Source of the DNA: Adiantum capillus-veneris
Taxonomy: Eukaryota > Streptophyta > Polypodiopsida > Polypodiales > Pteridaceae
Assembly (NCBI GenBank): GCA_014529385.2
Contig: CM043953.1
Span: 85,652,342 to 85,716,341, forward strand
DNA: 64,000 nt
Reading direction: 5' to 3'
Part shown: one piece after another, positions 34,683-46,572 of the stretch
Position numbering within the stretch: position 1 is the stretch's first letter
How the letters are laid out: each line of letters opens with the position of its first letter
Made by a program: the position numbers and the translations under genes
Notes under the pieces: model-generated
Seen by the model: only the letters and a program-made list of their open reading frames with translations
What the model was told of the DNA's origin: nothing
The model's database searches: none

Positions 34683-35762
34683 CTATCCTTGATACCTTGA
34701 ATAGCGTGGTGGTTCTTGCAAAGCCCTTAGCCCTCGTGCGGCTTGATAACCATCTCGGTTTTGGTCTTGTTCCAATGTTGCACTCTCTCGAATCCATGCT
34801 TGCAATGATGGCTGAGTTGCTGGTTGGTTTTGATTGTTGAACGTCTGCGGTCGAGTAGATTGTGAGGTGGCGTCATAATCTTCTAATAAGAGATTCGTCG
34901 ACTTGCTAGGGGTGTAGGTGGCTCTTAGCACTTCGTCTGGGGCATATGTTGATGCTCCTGGAACTGTCGCCTTTTCTACGTCCTCTGGGAGAATACGTTG
35001 GTATTCTCGCCCGTATCTATCAACAAAAACTATACCCTTCCCCTTAGCAGTTTCATAAGAGAATAAGTAAAGAACCTTGTCTTTGCTCAATTCGTTTAAG
35101 TATGGTTCTTTGTTGCAAAAGTAAGTGACTATACCCTCACTCTCATGCTTGTAGATTCCCACGTTCTCATTATAAGTTGGAACCCTGGTTGTTTTCTTAT
35201 CATACATAAAAATAGCTCCAGGACGATCAATGTTTGGTGGCGGTTCTTGAGCTTCTGAAACCATTTTCCCTTTTGCCACATTATCTCCATATCTGTTGTA
35301 ATCTTCAGGGTTACTGACTATCAGATAGTGGTTCCCCTTTTCATCTCCGAATCTATCTCCATCATCATAGACTCGAATTATCTCCAATCTCTGAGCCGGC
35401 CTCTCTTCGATACAAATGCACTTGCGTCCTCGATAGTCAGAATAGACTAGGGCTCCCCTCGAGTTTGTTCCCTCTAAGAAGATCACAGTGAGCTTGGAAT
35501 CATTCAAAGGATTTAGGGAGGTGCTTCCTCCTGGCATTGGTCCGTCATAAGTGAAACCTCCTAGCTGTTGACTACCCATCATGAAGAAAGATTTGTCTGA
35601 CGAAGTATTAGTATCACTACCTTCCTCAATAATCGGTGCTAGTGGATCTAGCCTTGCCTGAGCTACACTCTCCTCGGTGGACACTAAGCTACCTTGGTCA
35701 CCTACCACCTTCTGGTCTGTAAAAATGTATCTTCTGGATCTTAAATTCATCAAACTTATCAA
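34683..35762 (-). pseudogene. Element C ORF1, N-terminal extension of unknown function
   Basis: 359 open codons upstream of gag. It contains two similar beta-rich modules: 'GALVYSDYRGRKCICIEERP' ... 'HYLIVSNPEDYNRYG' and 'VGIYKHESEGIVTYFCNKEP' ... 'GKGIVFVDRYGREYQRILPE'. The second is recognisable in element F ('LYKFNNGKQTLYYRCDEPRI' ... 'IQVVIIDKYGRKYSPMD'). I do not recognise the fold. Conservation between C and F argues it is a real protein of this lineage. Confidence 0.65.
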
Positions 35763-36582
35763 TGCAATTTACCACAAATCCAACCACTCACTTGGCAAAG
35801 GATCAGTCTCTGCACAACTTCTTGCTTTGCTGCTGAATATACCTGTTCACAAGCGTTTAATTTCGACAATCGAATCAAAGCATTTATCTACTAGAGGTTA
35901 TCTTAGTAATGATTGGTATAACTGGAGAGTTAATCTCAACCACTACTGTATTTTATACACTGCTGATGTTCTAGATTAGGTCTGCTAATCTAGAACTTTA
36001 CTTCTCTCGGATGTTGGTCAATTTACGTGAAAAAGTCTGAATTCAGTCTTTGATTCAGTCTTTTCTTTGTCAAATGGACAAACAAGGTCCAAATTCACTT
36101 CTGAAAGAAGTTCTGGAACCCTTAAGCCAAATGGAATCTCACTGTCTAAGCGCAGTCAAATCTTATCTTCAGCAGGCCCCAATAGACATCCTACACCGCG
36201 TAGGATGTCTTTTTGGCCTGTTTGACCCCAGACTTGACCCACAACTTCCCTTTGATGTCAGCAACCCAGTGGTATGTTTAGATTTCAAAAATCCCCAATT
36301 TTGGCTGTTCTTGCCTTTTTCAGTCAAAAGTGGTAAAGTCCGCTTTGAACCCAAATTTTCTCACCCAAATGAGAAGAAACTCCTCTCAGTCACTCAATAT
36401 ATCATTTAGGTCATGCTCATGCAGCCATCATATGGTTTTGGTCTTAAAATAATGTTTTGGCACAATTTGGGTAGGATGTTTGGCAATTTCAGTCTATCTG
36501 GCCTTATCCTGTCAAGATATGGTCAAATTTTCACTTTCTAGTTGAAAATAGGATAAACCCCACCTTCTGAACACACTGGTCA
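35763..36582 (-). other. Element C leader, proximal part, with one palindrome
   Basis: Untranslated region left of the gene island. Contains an AGACATCCTAC...GTAGGATGTCT palindrome with 5-bp centre ACCGC at 36184-36210. Nothing else recognised. Confidence 0.6.
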
Positions 36583-36615
36583 CATTAGGAAATTTCGGAG
36601 GTCATTTGGAGGGCC
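36583..36615 (+). repeat. Left 33-bp inverted repeat of the island
   Basis: Begins CATTAGGAAATTTC and ends TTTGGAGGGCC. Its reverse complement, with one mismatch, is at 48313-48345. Confidence 0.85.
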
Positions 36616-36782
36616 TTCTAAGAAAATGTATTTTTTGCACTCTCTCTCTAGAAAAAATGGTAAATAAAAGAGCTGGGTCTTTCATAGTAAAACTTCAAAA
36701 AGTGTACTTTAAGTAGATTCCTTACTCTTCTGAACATTCGTTCGTAGTGATTGAGGGATAATCCTCTTTTCAGTTGCATTGA

Positions 36783-39633
36783 ATGAACAACGTCAATACG
36801 GAGGGAATGAGGCTAACATGGAGGGACGAATCCGCAACCGCTATTCACTTTCCATTAAATCTGCACATTTGGCTAATGGCGCACTCCTCAAATGTCACAA
36901 ATGTTACCCAGAAACGAGCCAAATATCACCTTCACATTGATTTGGACAATGAGTACCAACCATTGATTAAGCGCAGTAAAACAAACACACATATACCTCC
37001 CGCCTCCATAGACACGCTCAGAGCTCAAGGAGCTAAACACATAGATATCTGGACGAGAGGCTCTCTCTACCCTAAGAATCCAATAACTAATGCGTCTCCA
37101 CCGTTTGTCAATCCTACAAGCTTATTGACCTTTGCTGGTGATGGAGAAAAGGGCCTTCTGGGTTATTGTAAATCACTTACAAGAGAAGCTGAAACTTACA
37201 AGAGCATTCTCCAAGCTCAACAATGTGAGATTGTTCGCCTTTCACATTTACATTCTACAGATCAGGTTACCATTTTGCAACATAAAATAGAGGTACAAGA
37301 ACTGAAAGGAAAGGTGCGAAGTTGTCAAATGAAGGACACCATCTTGGGTCGTCGTATCCGAAAGAAGAAATTGCGCAATCTTGAAACATTGCAGGTTGCA
37401 TCAGGAGGTCTCAAGAAAAGAATCCGAGCATTAAGGTGATGCTTCTTGGTTGGCTACATTGTCTTAGTTAAGTAATCTCTTTGTTTTTTCTTGTTATGCA
37501 TTGTTTTCATGTGCCTAAATAGTGTTAGTGAAGCAAATTTTCTGTTATTTACTTATGCATTGTCTTCATGTAGAGATTCAATCTATCCTGACAAGGAAAA
37601 CATTGACCCCAAAGCCAATATAGGAAAGAGATTGAAGCCACTTATAAGTAGAAGCCTGGCAGCAGATATAGTACATGACAAGAAGTTTAAGGTTCTACAA
37701 AGAAATGTAGTGGACCGCTTTATTTCAGAGAGCTCAGTGCCTGCAAAAGAGATACAAGGCACACTTGATTCACTTGGTGTAAGCAAAAGAGGATATTCGG
37801 CTATCCAAAAGTCTGTCTCATCCATCTTTGTTAGGAAGGGTATAAAATCCAAACTTCTACCATCAGCCTCAAGTGTTTGGAAAGAGAGGCTTGAGCTTAA
37901 CGAGGCACAGGGAGACTATCTTGGACAGCCCTTTCATATTAAAGCAAGTTACAGTGGCCATGGAGCGAACATGGCATATGATGAGTTCAACAATATTTTT
38001 ATGGACCTGCGGATACTACAGAAGAGAATGGTGGAGTTTTACAACATCACATTTGAAGAGTCACGTGGGCTATTACATTTTGTGTTAAAACTGGATGAGT
38101 GTGAGCTTGTTAAAGAGAAAAAGCTAGAGCGTGTTACTATTACTTTAATGAATAGAGCCCTCTCAAAGTGTCCCAGTGATGATCCTTTATATTTTAGTGT
38201 TCAATCAGAATCTAACATATGGTGGCTTGGTGCGTTTGAGGTAAGCGATATTCTCAAGTAAGCTCAAATGTTCAGATCTACTTAAGTCTCATTTATTTTG
38301 TGTTGTAGGTAAAGAAAGAAGATCATGAGATTCTATATTGGGTGTTCCATCGAACTAATATTCCGGAGGTGATTGATCGACAGACTAACCAGGGAGAGGT
38401 ACTACGTCCAGATGGAAGGGGAGACTTTCAAGTTCAGTGGCATCTTGCAGGTGACCTTAAAACATTAAAGTGCATGTATAATTGTGGAATGGGTGCAATG
38501 GCAAAGTCACCGTGTTTGTTCTGCATGGAGCCTGCAAAGGTCATGGACCCAAAGTGGTGGAGAAAAGCTCCAACACGTCACATTGAGGATCCTGCTTTTC
38601 GACCCGTTTTGAAAATACCACTTGTGAATGTCCACATTTGTACAATGCATGCCCTTTGTAGAATTGTGGAGAAATTGGTCTACTTATACATTGGGTTTGC
38701 TTGGAAGATTAAGAACTCCGCAGAACGACAAGTAGCCCTGCAGTGCTTAGAAATGGTACTGTCGGATATGGGGCTTCATGGTGGCAATGTGAAAATCCAG
38801 CGGGATGAAAAGAGATCAACTACTGAGAAGGATGTCCCATGCAAACCATCCATCGGTGGGGTGAAGGCACGGAGGTTTTTATCTAAGCCCCAAGGTACAA
38901 GAGATCCAAAGCTAACAAGACATGGAAAAATATATAACACATCTTATGTTAGCAAGGTAGAGTATCAGAGCTGGAAAAAGCTACATATTGCAGTCAAAGA
39001 CCACGAACCAACTACTCGTAACGCGAAGGCTGAGGTTTGGCGATCAATAGACATCCTATTTTTGATGTGCGACAAAGATGACTGGTCACAAGGTGATATG
39101 AACAAGTTCAAGGAAAATCTCAACCTTCTGAAAAAATCATTCAAGACAGCATGGACAGACACCCAGATTACTCACTACATGGTATTATAATGTATTTCTT
39201 TCTCTCTTATGTGCAAATATGTTACTGTAAAACATTCTAACTAATCTGTTTTCATATCCAGCACATCATCTTCAATCATTTGCCATATTTTATACAGAAG
39301 TATGGGAACCCGGCAATATGGAATACCCAAGGGATGGAAAAGTCTCATTACATGGCGAGAAATGCTTATTTCAGGCACACACTACATGGTGGCTCTCGAA
39401 TCAAGGCTAATAGTTTGAGAGAACTATTTGAATGATTCTATCGTAGAATCATTCATCGAATGCAGGCAAAAGAAGTCTTGGAAAATTCAGCAACAGCACA
39501 AGCCATCAGACATTTACAACAACAAAAAGCTAAAAGATCAATGGCATACAACAACTCCGGAGCTCGTGAAAGTCAACGAAGGTGGAGAGAGACAATGGTG
39601 TATGTGAATCACAAGTGGAGAAAGATACTCTGA
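36783..39633 (+). CDS. Putative DDE-type transposase, four exons, late in-frame stop
   Basis: Exons 36783-37435, 37574-38240, 38309-39181 and 39262-39435 join at GT-AG sites in frame (788 aa). The N-terminal ~215 residues are coiled-coil-like. Candidate catalytic acids are D392 in 'LKLDECEL', D489 in 'WHLAGDLKTLKC', and E757 in 'GMEKSHYM'. A Cys pair 'SPCLFC' (509/512) follows the second Asp and 'HICTMHALC' lies further on. This acid plus zinc-finger layout is typical of several eukaryotic transposase superfamilies (CMC, KDZ and relatives); I cannot assign the family. TGA at 39433-39435 interrupts 'ELFE-FYRRIIHRMQAKEV', and the frame then stays open to TGA at 39631-39633. A Trp codon (TGG) mutated to TGA is the simplest reading, so the copy is probably a recently disabled protein of ~854 aa. 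Confidence 0.65.
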
Positions 39634-39696
39634 GTGGATGACATTGTACAAAATTTATGTAATACATGATCTTATACAATTGCTACTTGAAGTGTA

Positions 39697-40151
39697 TCAA
39701 GATTTTGCAAGTTCAATTTTGTTTTTTGGCACGTCACCCTTGTAACGAATCATGAGATGTTTGCCATACTCTAAAAGTTCATCTGGGTTTTGTCTACCAA
39801 GAGCTAGTGCCATTGCTGTGTAGGTGTAGTAATACGCTGCCCGACCACCTGTATAGCCTGGGCAGTAACCAAAACAATCTCTAGCAAACACTTTGTCCAC
39901 AAGAATGACTTTATCTGCACTTTTGGGCAGCACCGGTCCACCCAAGAAGCGTGATAGTGTCTTGAATGTGTAAGTTGCTATTGAACCCTCTTGTGACATG
40001 GAATTGTGAAAAACTACTATCGGCGACTCGCAAAGATTTGAAAGGTACTGTGCTAGGGACGCATCCCTTCCTTGATACTCTCTTGTCCGGCGCCGAAGGA
40101 AGTCATCCTTGTCAGCAATCCAAGACTGCACATACAATGTCAGAAATGACA

Positions 40152-40238
<87 letters not shown>

Positions 40239-41565
40239 ACCATGAAGCTCTCATCCTGCAGAAAGAGGTTTTCTTGCCACAGGTCTACAGATGTAGTTGA
40301 CCCCTGACCTGAATGGTTAAACCAATCCTCCACTTCTTTGTTACTTTTCGATGGTCTTAGGCTTTGTCTTATTGCTTGGAAGGTGGCTTCATCAGGTAGT
40401 GTCTCCTTGTATTTTTTAGCTTTCTCAAAGCATCTTCGAAGGCATTCCATTGGATTTCTGGATGTTTCCATTGCCTCATCATCACTACTATCCTCTGAAA
40501 CAAATCCACTCCTCTCCTCTTGGACTCTGGAAATAATAGCTAGGGAGAAATCCTCCCTTAAATAAAACACACTTTGCACATCATGTAAGAAGATATAGGT
40601 CCTGTCTCCAATCTTGAAGTCAGGCACAGCAGGCAACATCATCTGAGCATGCTTCTCAGTGAAGTTACTGACATCCAATGGAAGTTTGATTTCTGTGGTT
40701 TTCACAGAGAGCATCTTACTTCTTTGTACTTCAATTGTCTCAACCTCAAGGTCGACTGTGTCTTCAACCTCCTCGACTTCTTGCATATGAGTTGTCTCCT
40801 CGCATTCCTCATCTGGTGCTGCATCCTGATCCTCTAACACCTCATCAGGATTATGCATGAGGAATCCAAACAGGTTGTTCAGGTAAATCATAAAGCCAAA
40901 GGCTTCCTGAATGAGTTTGCATTCTTTTTGATGCAAAGGGCAGGCTGAATGTCGGCAAGAGGGTGGTAATTCCCTATACTTCTTCACTCCCTGTCCCTTT
41001 CCACCACAGTCATTTAAATGCACAAGAGTCATAGTAGGCAGAACAACCCTTCCTACCTGCACCATCACTTCAAACTTATCTCTGTAGGACTGCAAGAAAC
41101 TACTGTGCTGAGCTAACAGGTCTTCAATGTCAAACTTTGGATTAAACATAGAATGAACTAGATCATACTTGTCCCCAGCACCACAAGATGCTGCAAAATC
41201 AAACAGCCTCTCATCAGTTGCAGCTGGGTCTTCCAGAGAAGACACATCCTCTTTGTCTTTACATTTAGTTGCACAGGGACTACTTTCTAGCACATCTGCA
41301 TCATCTGAGAAGTCTATATTCCTCTTTCTTGTATTTTTCTTCAGAAGTACTCTACAGGGCACCACACCCTTGTAGGGTGAGGGATCCTCTTGCCCTGGTG
41401 ACCTCTCTGATTGATCTTCACCAATTGACTTTTCTTCAGATATGTCCTGACAAAAGTCAACAGTTCTTTTGGCAGATACATTAAGCAACTGAGCCTGCAA
41501 GGGTTGAAATCCTGGCACAAGCTCTGGATCTGGTTTCAGCCTCTTCTGCCTACTGGACCTTAATC
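39697..41565 (-). CDS. Unknown acidic protein, at least two exons
   Basis: Minus-strand exons 41565-40241 and 40125-39697, joined at a GT-AG intron (40240-40126) in phase 0, end at TAA. The first exon appears to begin at an acceptor (tag|GATTAAGG), so the 5' end is missing. It lies in or beyond the microsatellite block. Features: K/R-rich start, a cysteine cluster 'CRHSACPLHQKEC', a Glu-rich stretch, 'VPDFKIGDRTYIFLHDVQSV', and a C-terminal region rich in Tyr/Gly ('GYCPGYTGGRAAYYYTYTAM'). I do not recognise the family. It is divergent from the H3 fusion gene and may share the intergenic region as promoter. Confidence 0.6.
40155..40235 (+). repeat. (GA)n microsatellite filling an intron
   Basis: About 40 GA units occupy two thirds of the 115-bp intron of the minus-strand gene, where they read (CT)n. 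They begin 4 bases after the GTAAC donor. Confidence 0.95.
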
Positions 41566-41637
41566 CTATTCATCAAGAAACATGACAAGTCAAAACCATC
41601 AGGAAACATGACAACTCTGCCAAAACCAAACCATCAT

Positions 41638-41691
<54 letters not shown>

Positions 41692-41753
41692 GATAGATAT
41701 AAATATATATATATATCTGTCTCTCACCAAAGCACAAACAAAAACACACCTAG

Positions 41754-41811
<58 letters not shown>

Positions 41812-41825
41812 TCTTTTCCTATTTG

Positions 41826-41886
41826 ACTAAAGGCGCGCGAGGAAGGAAAAGTGCCTTTTGCAACTCTCTCCGCGCGCCTTAAGTAC
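41826..41886. repeat. GGCGCGCG hairpin 1
   Basis: Arms ACTAAAGGCGCGCG and CGCGCGCCTTAAGT face each other across ~31 bp. One of four related hairpins between the divergent genes. Confidence 0.8.
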
Positions 41887-41907
41887 AACTGAGAGAGTCA
41901 GAACAAT

Positions 41908-41966
41908 ACTAACGGCGCGCGGAGAGAGCTGGAGACAATATTTGGTTGGCTATGCGCGCCGTTAGT
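41908..41966. repeat. GGCGCGCG hairpin 2
   Basis: Arms ACTAACGGCGCGCG and GCGCGCCGTTAGT; the outer ACTAACGGCGCGC is an exact inverted repeat. Confidence 0.85.
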
Positions 41967-42649
41967 AATGTGTACAGAGAGGGTAGGAAAAGAGACAATG
42001 TATATATATATCTCTGTGTGTGTCTGTGTGTATGTGTGTCTATGTGTATGTGTGTCTGTGTCTCTGTCTATGGAAGTATGGGTATTGAGGTGTGTGTGTT
42101 GAACAACAGTCACACACACACACACACACAATTTGTACCAACTGTTGGAAATACAGAGAGAAAGAGTGAGAGATCACCTTTTTTTGGTGGGGTTTGCAGG
42201 AACTCAAAGGGAGCTGTCTCCTCCATTGCTTTTCTGTGTGTCAAGCTGACTCTGTCTTTCTCCCTCCCTCTCTCTCTCTCTCTGAGAGTAAGGACTCCCT
42301 CTCTCTATCTCTCTCTCAATCTGTGTCTCTCCCTCTCTCTATCTCTGTGACAATCTGATCACTCTTTCTCTCTCTCTGTCTCTCTAAGACTCTCTCTCTC
42401 TTTCTCTGTCTCTCTCTTTCTCTGGATCTCTCTCTCTCTCTCTCTCTCTCTATTGTTATCTCTCTTTCTCTCTCTCAAAATCACACTTATAACGGATACA
42501 CAGGGCGGCGCCCCACGTGTCACTATAAATTATAGTATATTTGCATGTTGTCGCACGTGTGGTCATTATTGAGACCATATACTTTTTGTACGCCATATAA
42601 AGCGGTCAAGAGAGAGAAAAAACACACCTCGTGAAAGAGAGTGAGTGAA

Positions 42650-42725
<76 letters not shown>

Positions 42726-42849
42726 CAAGAGCCATCGTCTGCGTCTCCGACAGCAAGCCCACCCATCGACATAACGAAGGTCTGCCTCTCCCTTTGCCTT
42801 TGCCTCTATCTCTCTATCTCTGTTCCTGTCACCCACACACACACACTCA

Positions 42850-42899
<50 letters not shown>

Positions 42900-42983
42900 A
42901 ACACACTCACAAACACACAGACACACAGACACCGACATACACACCCACACACTCACAAACACACACACACACACACACACCCA

Positions 42984-43018
<35 letters not shown>

Positions 43019-43081
43019 AAAAACACACTCACTTACACACAGACACACATCTTTAAAATACACACACAGACACACACACAC

Positions 43082-43145
<64 letters not shown>

Positions 43146-43146
43146 C

Positions 43147-43204
43147 CAAAGGCGCGCGTAGAGAGGCATACCCGTAGTGCATGTCTCTATGCGCGCCGTT
43201 AGTA
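43147..43204. repeat. GGCGCGCG hairpin 3
   Basis: Left arm CAAAGGCGCGCGTAGAGA and right arm TCTCTATGCGCGCCGTTAGT. The stem extends through the AGAGA/TCTCT bases, and the loop is ~20 bp. Confidence 0.85.
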
Positions 43205-43213
43205 CTTTCCATT

Positions 43214-43314
<101 letters not shown>

Positions 43315-43335
43315 GTGTGTATTATTTTACCCTAT

Positions 43336-43394
43336 ACTTACGGCGCGCGGAGGTGCTTGTTGAGGTGAAAATGTGCTCCGCGCGCGCCTTTAGT
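43336..43394. repeat. GGCGCGCG hairpin 4
   Basis: Left arm ACTTACGGCGCGCGGAG and right arm CTCCGCGCGCGCCTTTAGT. It lies about 160 bp upstream of the H3-fusion start codon. Confidence 0.85.
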
Positions 43395-43450
43395 AATGCG
43401 GACTCTCTCTGTCTCTCTCTCTCTCTATTTATATATGCTAAGCTATAGAA

Positions 43451-43498
<48 letters not shown>

Positions 43499-43551
43499 GA
43501 GTCATAGAAAGAGAGAAGGGGATTGAGACTCTTCTTTTGGTGTACAGTGAG

Positions 43552-46294
43552 ATGGCTAGAACAAAAGCCACTGCAAGGAAGGCAGGCAAGGGTCCAGGAT
43601 TAGCATCTAAAGCAAGTAGCAGATCTGCAACCCCAAAGAAAAGACTTGGAAAACCAAATAAAATTCTGAAAGGTCCAAGGATGAAGAAGCTGCAAACCTG
43701 CATGGGACTTTTCAGAGAAATCAGAAAGGCACAGAAATGTGTAGATTTATGCATACCAAAGCTGCCCTTCCAGAGGATGGTGAGGTCCATATGTGATGAA
43801 GCTACCTGGGGCACCAAAAGGTGGAAGGTGGTGGCATTAATGGCTCTACAGGAAGCAGCAGAGGACTTCCTACTGGAGTACTTCAGTGACATGACCATTG
43901 TTGCAGCCCATGCCCACAGGGTTACCATAATGGACAAAGATAGTGAGACATTGAAAAGAATAAGGTGGAGGTATGACAAACTGCTGGTCCCCAATGTCTG
44001 CAAGGATAAGAAAATGAGGGAAATTTTGTTATACCCCCCGGAGCTAGTGCCACAGCTCACAGTTGTAGATATCACACATGATGTGAATACAAGGGCAAGG
44101 GCAGAGACTATTGCTCGCCAAACAGAGGAAATGAGGGAAGCAGAGCTTAAGGAGAGAGCAAAAGTAGCAGTGGAGTCCCAGAAACAAACAGAGTGCAATG
44201 TGACCCTGTCTATAGAGGCAATGAATCAAGAAACTCTACTTTCAATGAAGAATGGTTTGCTTGCAGAGATACCATTTGTAGATGGAACCAGAAAGCTAGC
44301 TCTGGAAAAAGTGGACATTGATTTATTGCAGAATCTAGATGCTCAGATTTCAGACACAATTATCTATGCTTGTCTTAAGTAAGTGTTACTATCTTGCTAG
44401 CTTTGAAAACTCAGATAATAGGTTTGCTAACTCAGGTAGAGTCTCTGCAGCCTGATCAAAAGTCAACTCCCACTGCACACTCACACAGAGGTGTTTCTCC
44501 TTGATCCACAAATGTCTGTAATTATTAGACAAAAGAACAGTCCATCTGGGACCTTTGAGAGTTGGTTTCTCCACTGTGCTATGCTGGAAGTTACTGTGAT
44601 CATCTTTCCATATGAGAACAACCATCACTGGAGTCTCATATGCCTTGATGTTGACCAACCAGTAGTGTGGGTGTTCAATTCAATAAAAGGAACCCACCCT
44701 GAAATTAGGCTGTAAGTGTTTTGTATCAGAAAGTGTTTCTTATAGATATCCATGTAAATTTGAAGCCTCATGCTAACATCTTGACATTGCTTTGTGCAGT
44801 TGTATAAAGAGGTTGTTGCTTGCCTATGGCAAGCTATGTGGAAGGTATGAACTATACAAGGCCCCAATCAAAGAAGTACCTGTCCCAAATCAAACCGATG
44901 GGAATTCTTGCGGCTGGAGATGTCTTCTCCATGCAGAATATGTCCTGCAAAGCTACTTTGCATTAAAACCTTTCATGACTAAGGTACCCATTTGGCAATG
45001 CATTCAGTTAGTTTTGGTTTAGTCTGTAAAAGAATTCTCACCATGTGGTCTTTCAATTTTGCAGAGTGCTTTAAAAAACTACACATATGATTATTTGCAA
45101 AGATACCGGGTAAGTTTAATACAACACCTGCTTACTATGTCTAGCCCTAGAGAGCTTGAAGATAGCGGCTTGGATGAGCGCACTATTGATCTTACAAAAC
45201 ATGACGTGCCACCACGACAAACCCCTACATCCAATACAGTGGAATCGCAACGGGCCGAGGGTGTCATATCAGCAGAAGATGAAAGAGCCGAGGATGAGGA
45301 AAGGTCAAATGAGCATATGGAAGGTGCTAAGGTTCAACCGGAGGAGACAATGAAAGAGCCAAGTCAGCCAGTGGAGGAGCCAAAAGAGCCTATGGCTGAA
45401 ACCCAAGATGAGGAAAGCAGGCCTATAGATGAGCAAAAGGATATGGATGAGGAAAGCAGGCCTAGGGATGAGCAAAATGATATGGATCAGGCAAGGATGT
45501 ATGAGGCAAGCCGATCAACCTTGAATGAGGCAGAAAGGGCCATGGGGGAGACCCCTGATGAAGATGTGAATGAAGATAAAGCGGAGGAGAGCAACAACGA
45601 CATGAACACTACAGAGACCCAGTATGGACCCTTGCTACCTGTAGATACGGTTGTTCCGGTAATGTCTATTCAAGTATGGCAAAATATGTTCAGCTTCTAA
45701 CTACTTATATGTACTTGTCAACTTTTACAGAGGTTGATTATCTTGGACGTCAATGGATTGCTGCTGATGCGGGTGCCTCTCGGTGACAGAGGACCCTTTG
45801 AGGATTTGCAAACGTTTCGGATGGGAACTTGTCGAGTCGTGGTTCGTCCAGGAACCAAGGAATTTATTCAGTTTCTTCTTCCGCGCTTCAGAGTTTCCAT
45901 ATGGTCGTCAATGCAAAGTCAAAACTTGTCGCCACTAGTTGCAATAGTTTGCAGTGTATGCCAAGCTCACACGTCAGATTTTTCCTTTTTGTATGATCAA
46001 AGAAAATGCGTTACCGTTGAGGGCCACTACCACCCTAAAAAACCAGGATTACCTGTTTTGTACAAACCGTTTAGCCAAATCGGTGTACCCTTTGATGCAA
46101 CTAATACACTACTAATTGATGATACTCCTGAAAAGGGAGAACTAAATCCGCCGGGAACAACTATCTCACCACCTTCTTTCGAGGGGCATTTCTTCGATTT
46201 TTACCTTGAAGACATTCTGATTCCATACTTACAAAAATTGTATCTCAGTCCATTGTTTACAGACGAGTTTGTACTTTCTAATGAATTAAGATGA
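43552..46294 (+). CDS. Histone H3-like / Ulp1 protease-like / FCP1-like fusion protein, five exons
   Basis: Exons 43552-44378, 44451-44711, 44800-44983, 45065-45658 and 45731-46294 join at GT-AG sites (phases 2, 2, 0, 0) into 809 codons without a stop. Residues 1-~145 resemble histone H3: tail '[14 protein letters not shown]' (K4 and K9 kept, S10 is Ala), '[10 protein letters not shown]', '[10 protein letters not shown]', '[18 protein letters not shown]', '[12 protein letters not shown]'. Residues ~277-424 resemble a Ulp1/C48 SUMO protease: His335 ('HHWSLICLD'), Asn352 where Asp is usual ('WVFNS'), Gln394 and nucleophile Cys400 ('[11 protein letters not shown]'). An acidic linker with repeated 'DEESRPxDEQ' spans ~440-620. 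The end is FCP1/SCP-like: '[10 protein letters not shown]' (D628, N630), 'SIWSSM', '[14 protein letters not shown]' (752-753). D-x-N in place of D-x-D is usual in a plant subgroup. Activity of either enzyme domain is uncertain. Transcript structure is inferred, but the frame conservation is strong. Confidence 0.82.
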
Positions 46295-46321
46295 TTCTTC
46301 TATCATGTCTTTGTCTTGTCT

Positions 46322-46453
<132 letters not shown>

Positions 46454-46572
46454 ACGTGGTAAAGAAATGTATTTCAAGCACACTTTTTCACAGGGCACAA
46501 TTGAAAAATGAGATCCATAAACTTCATGTCTTGAAAGTCATTTGTATACACTTGGGTTCACAAGAATATCTG

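Noticed and set aside
34683-35762. ORF1 as a viral envelope protein
   Set aside because: It precedes gag and has no signal peptide or membrane segment.
36050-36409. Forward 119-codon frame left of the island
   Set aside because: It runs through the palindrome in the C leader, has no homology I recognise, and is short for an AT-rich region.
43396-43551. Upstream extension of the H3 fusion frame
   Set aside because: The 52 extra codons are mostly (GA)n microsatellite; the ATG at 43552 begins the conserved MARTK tail.
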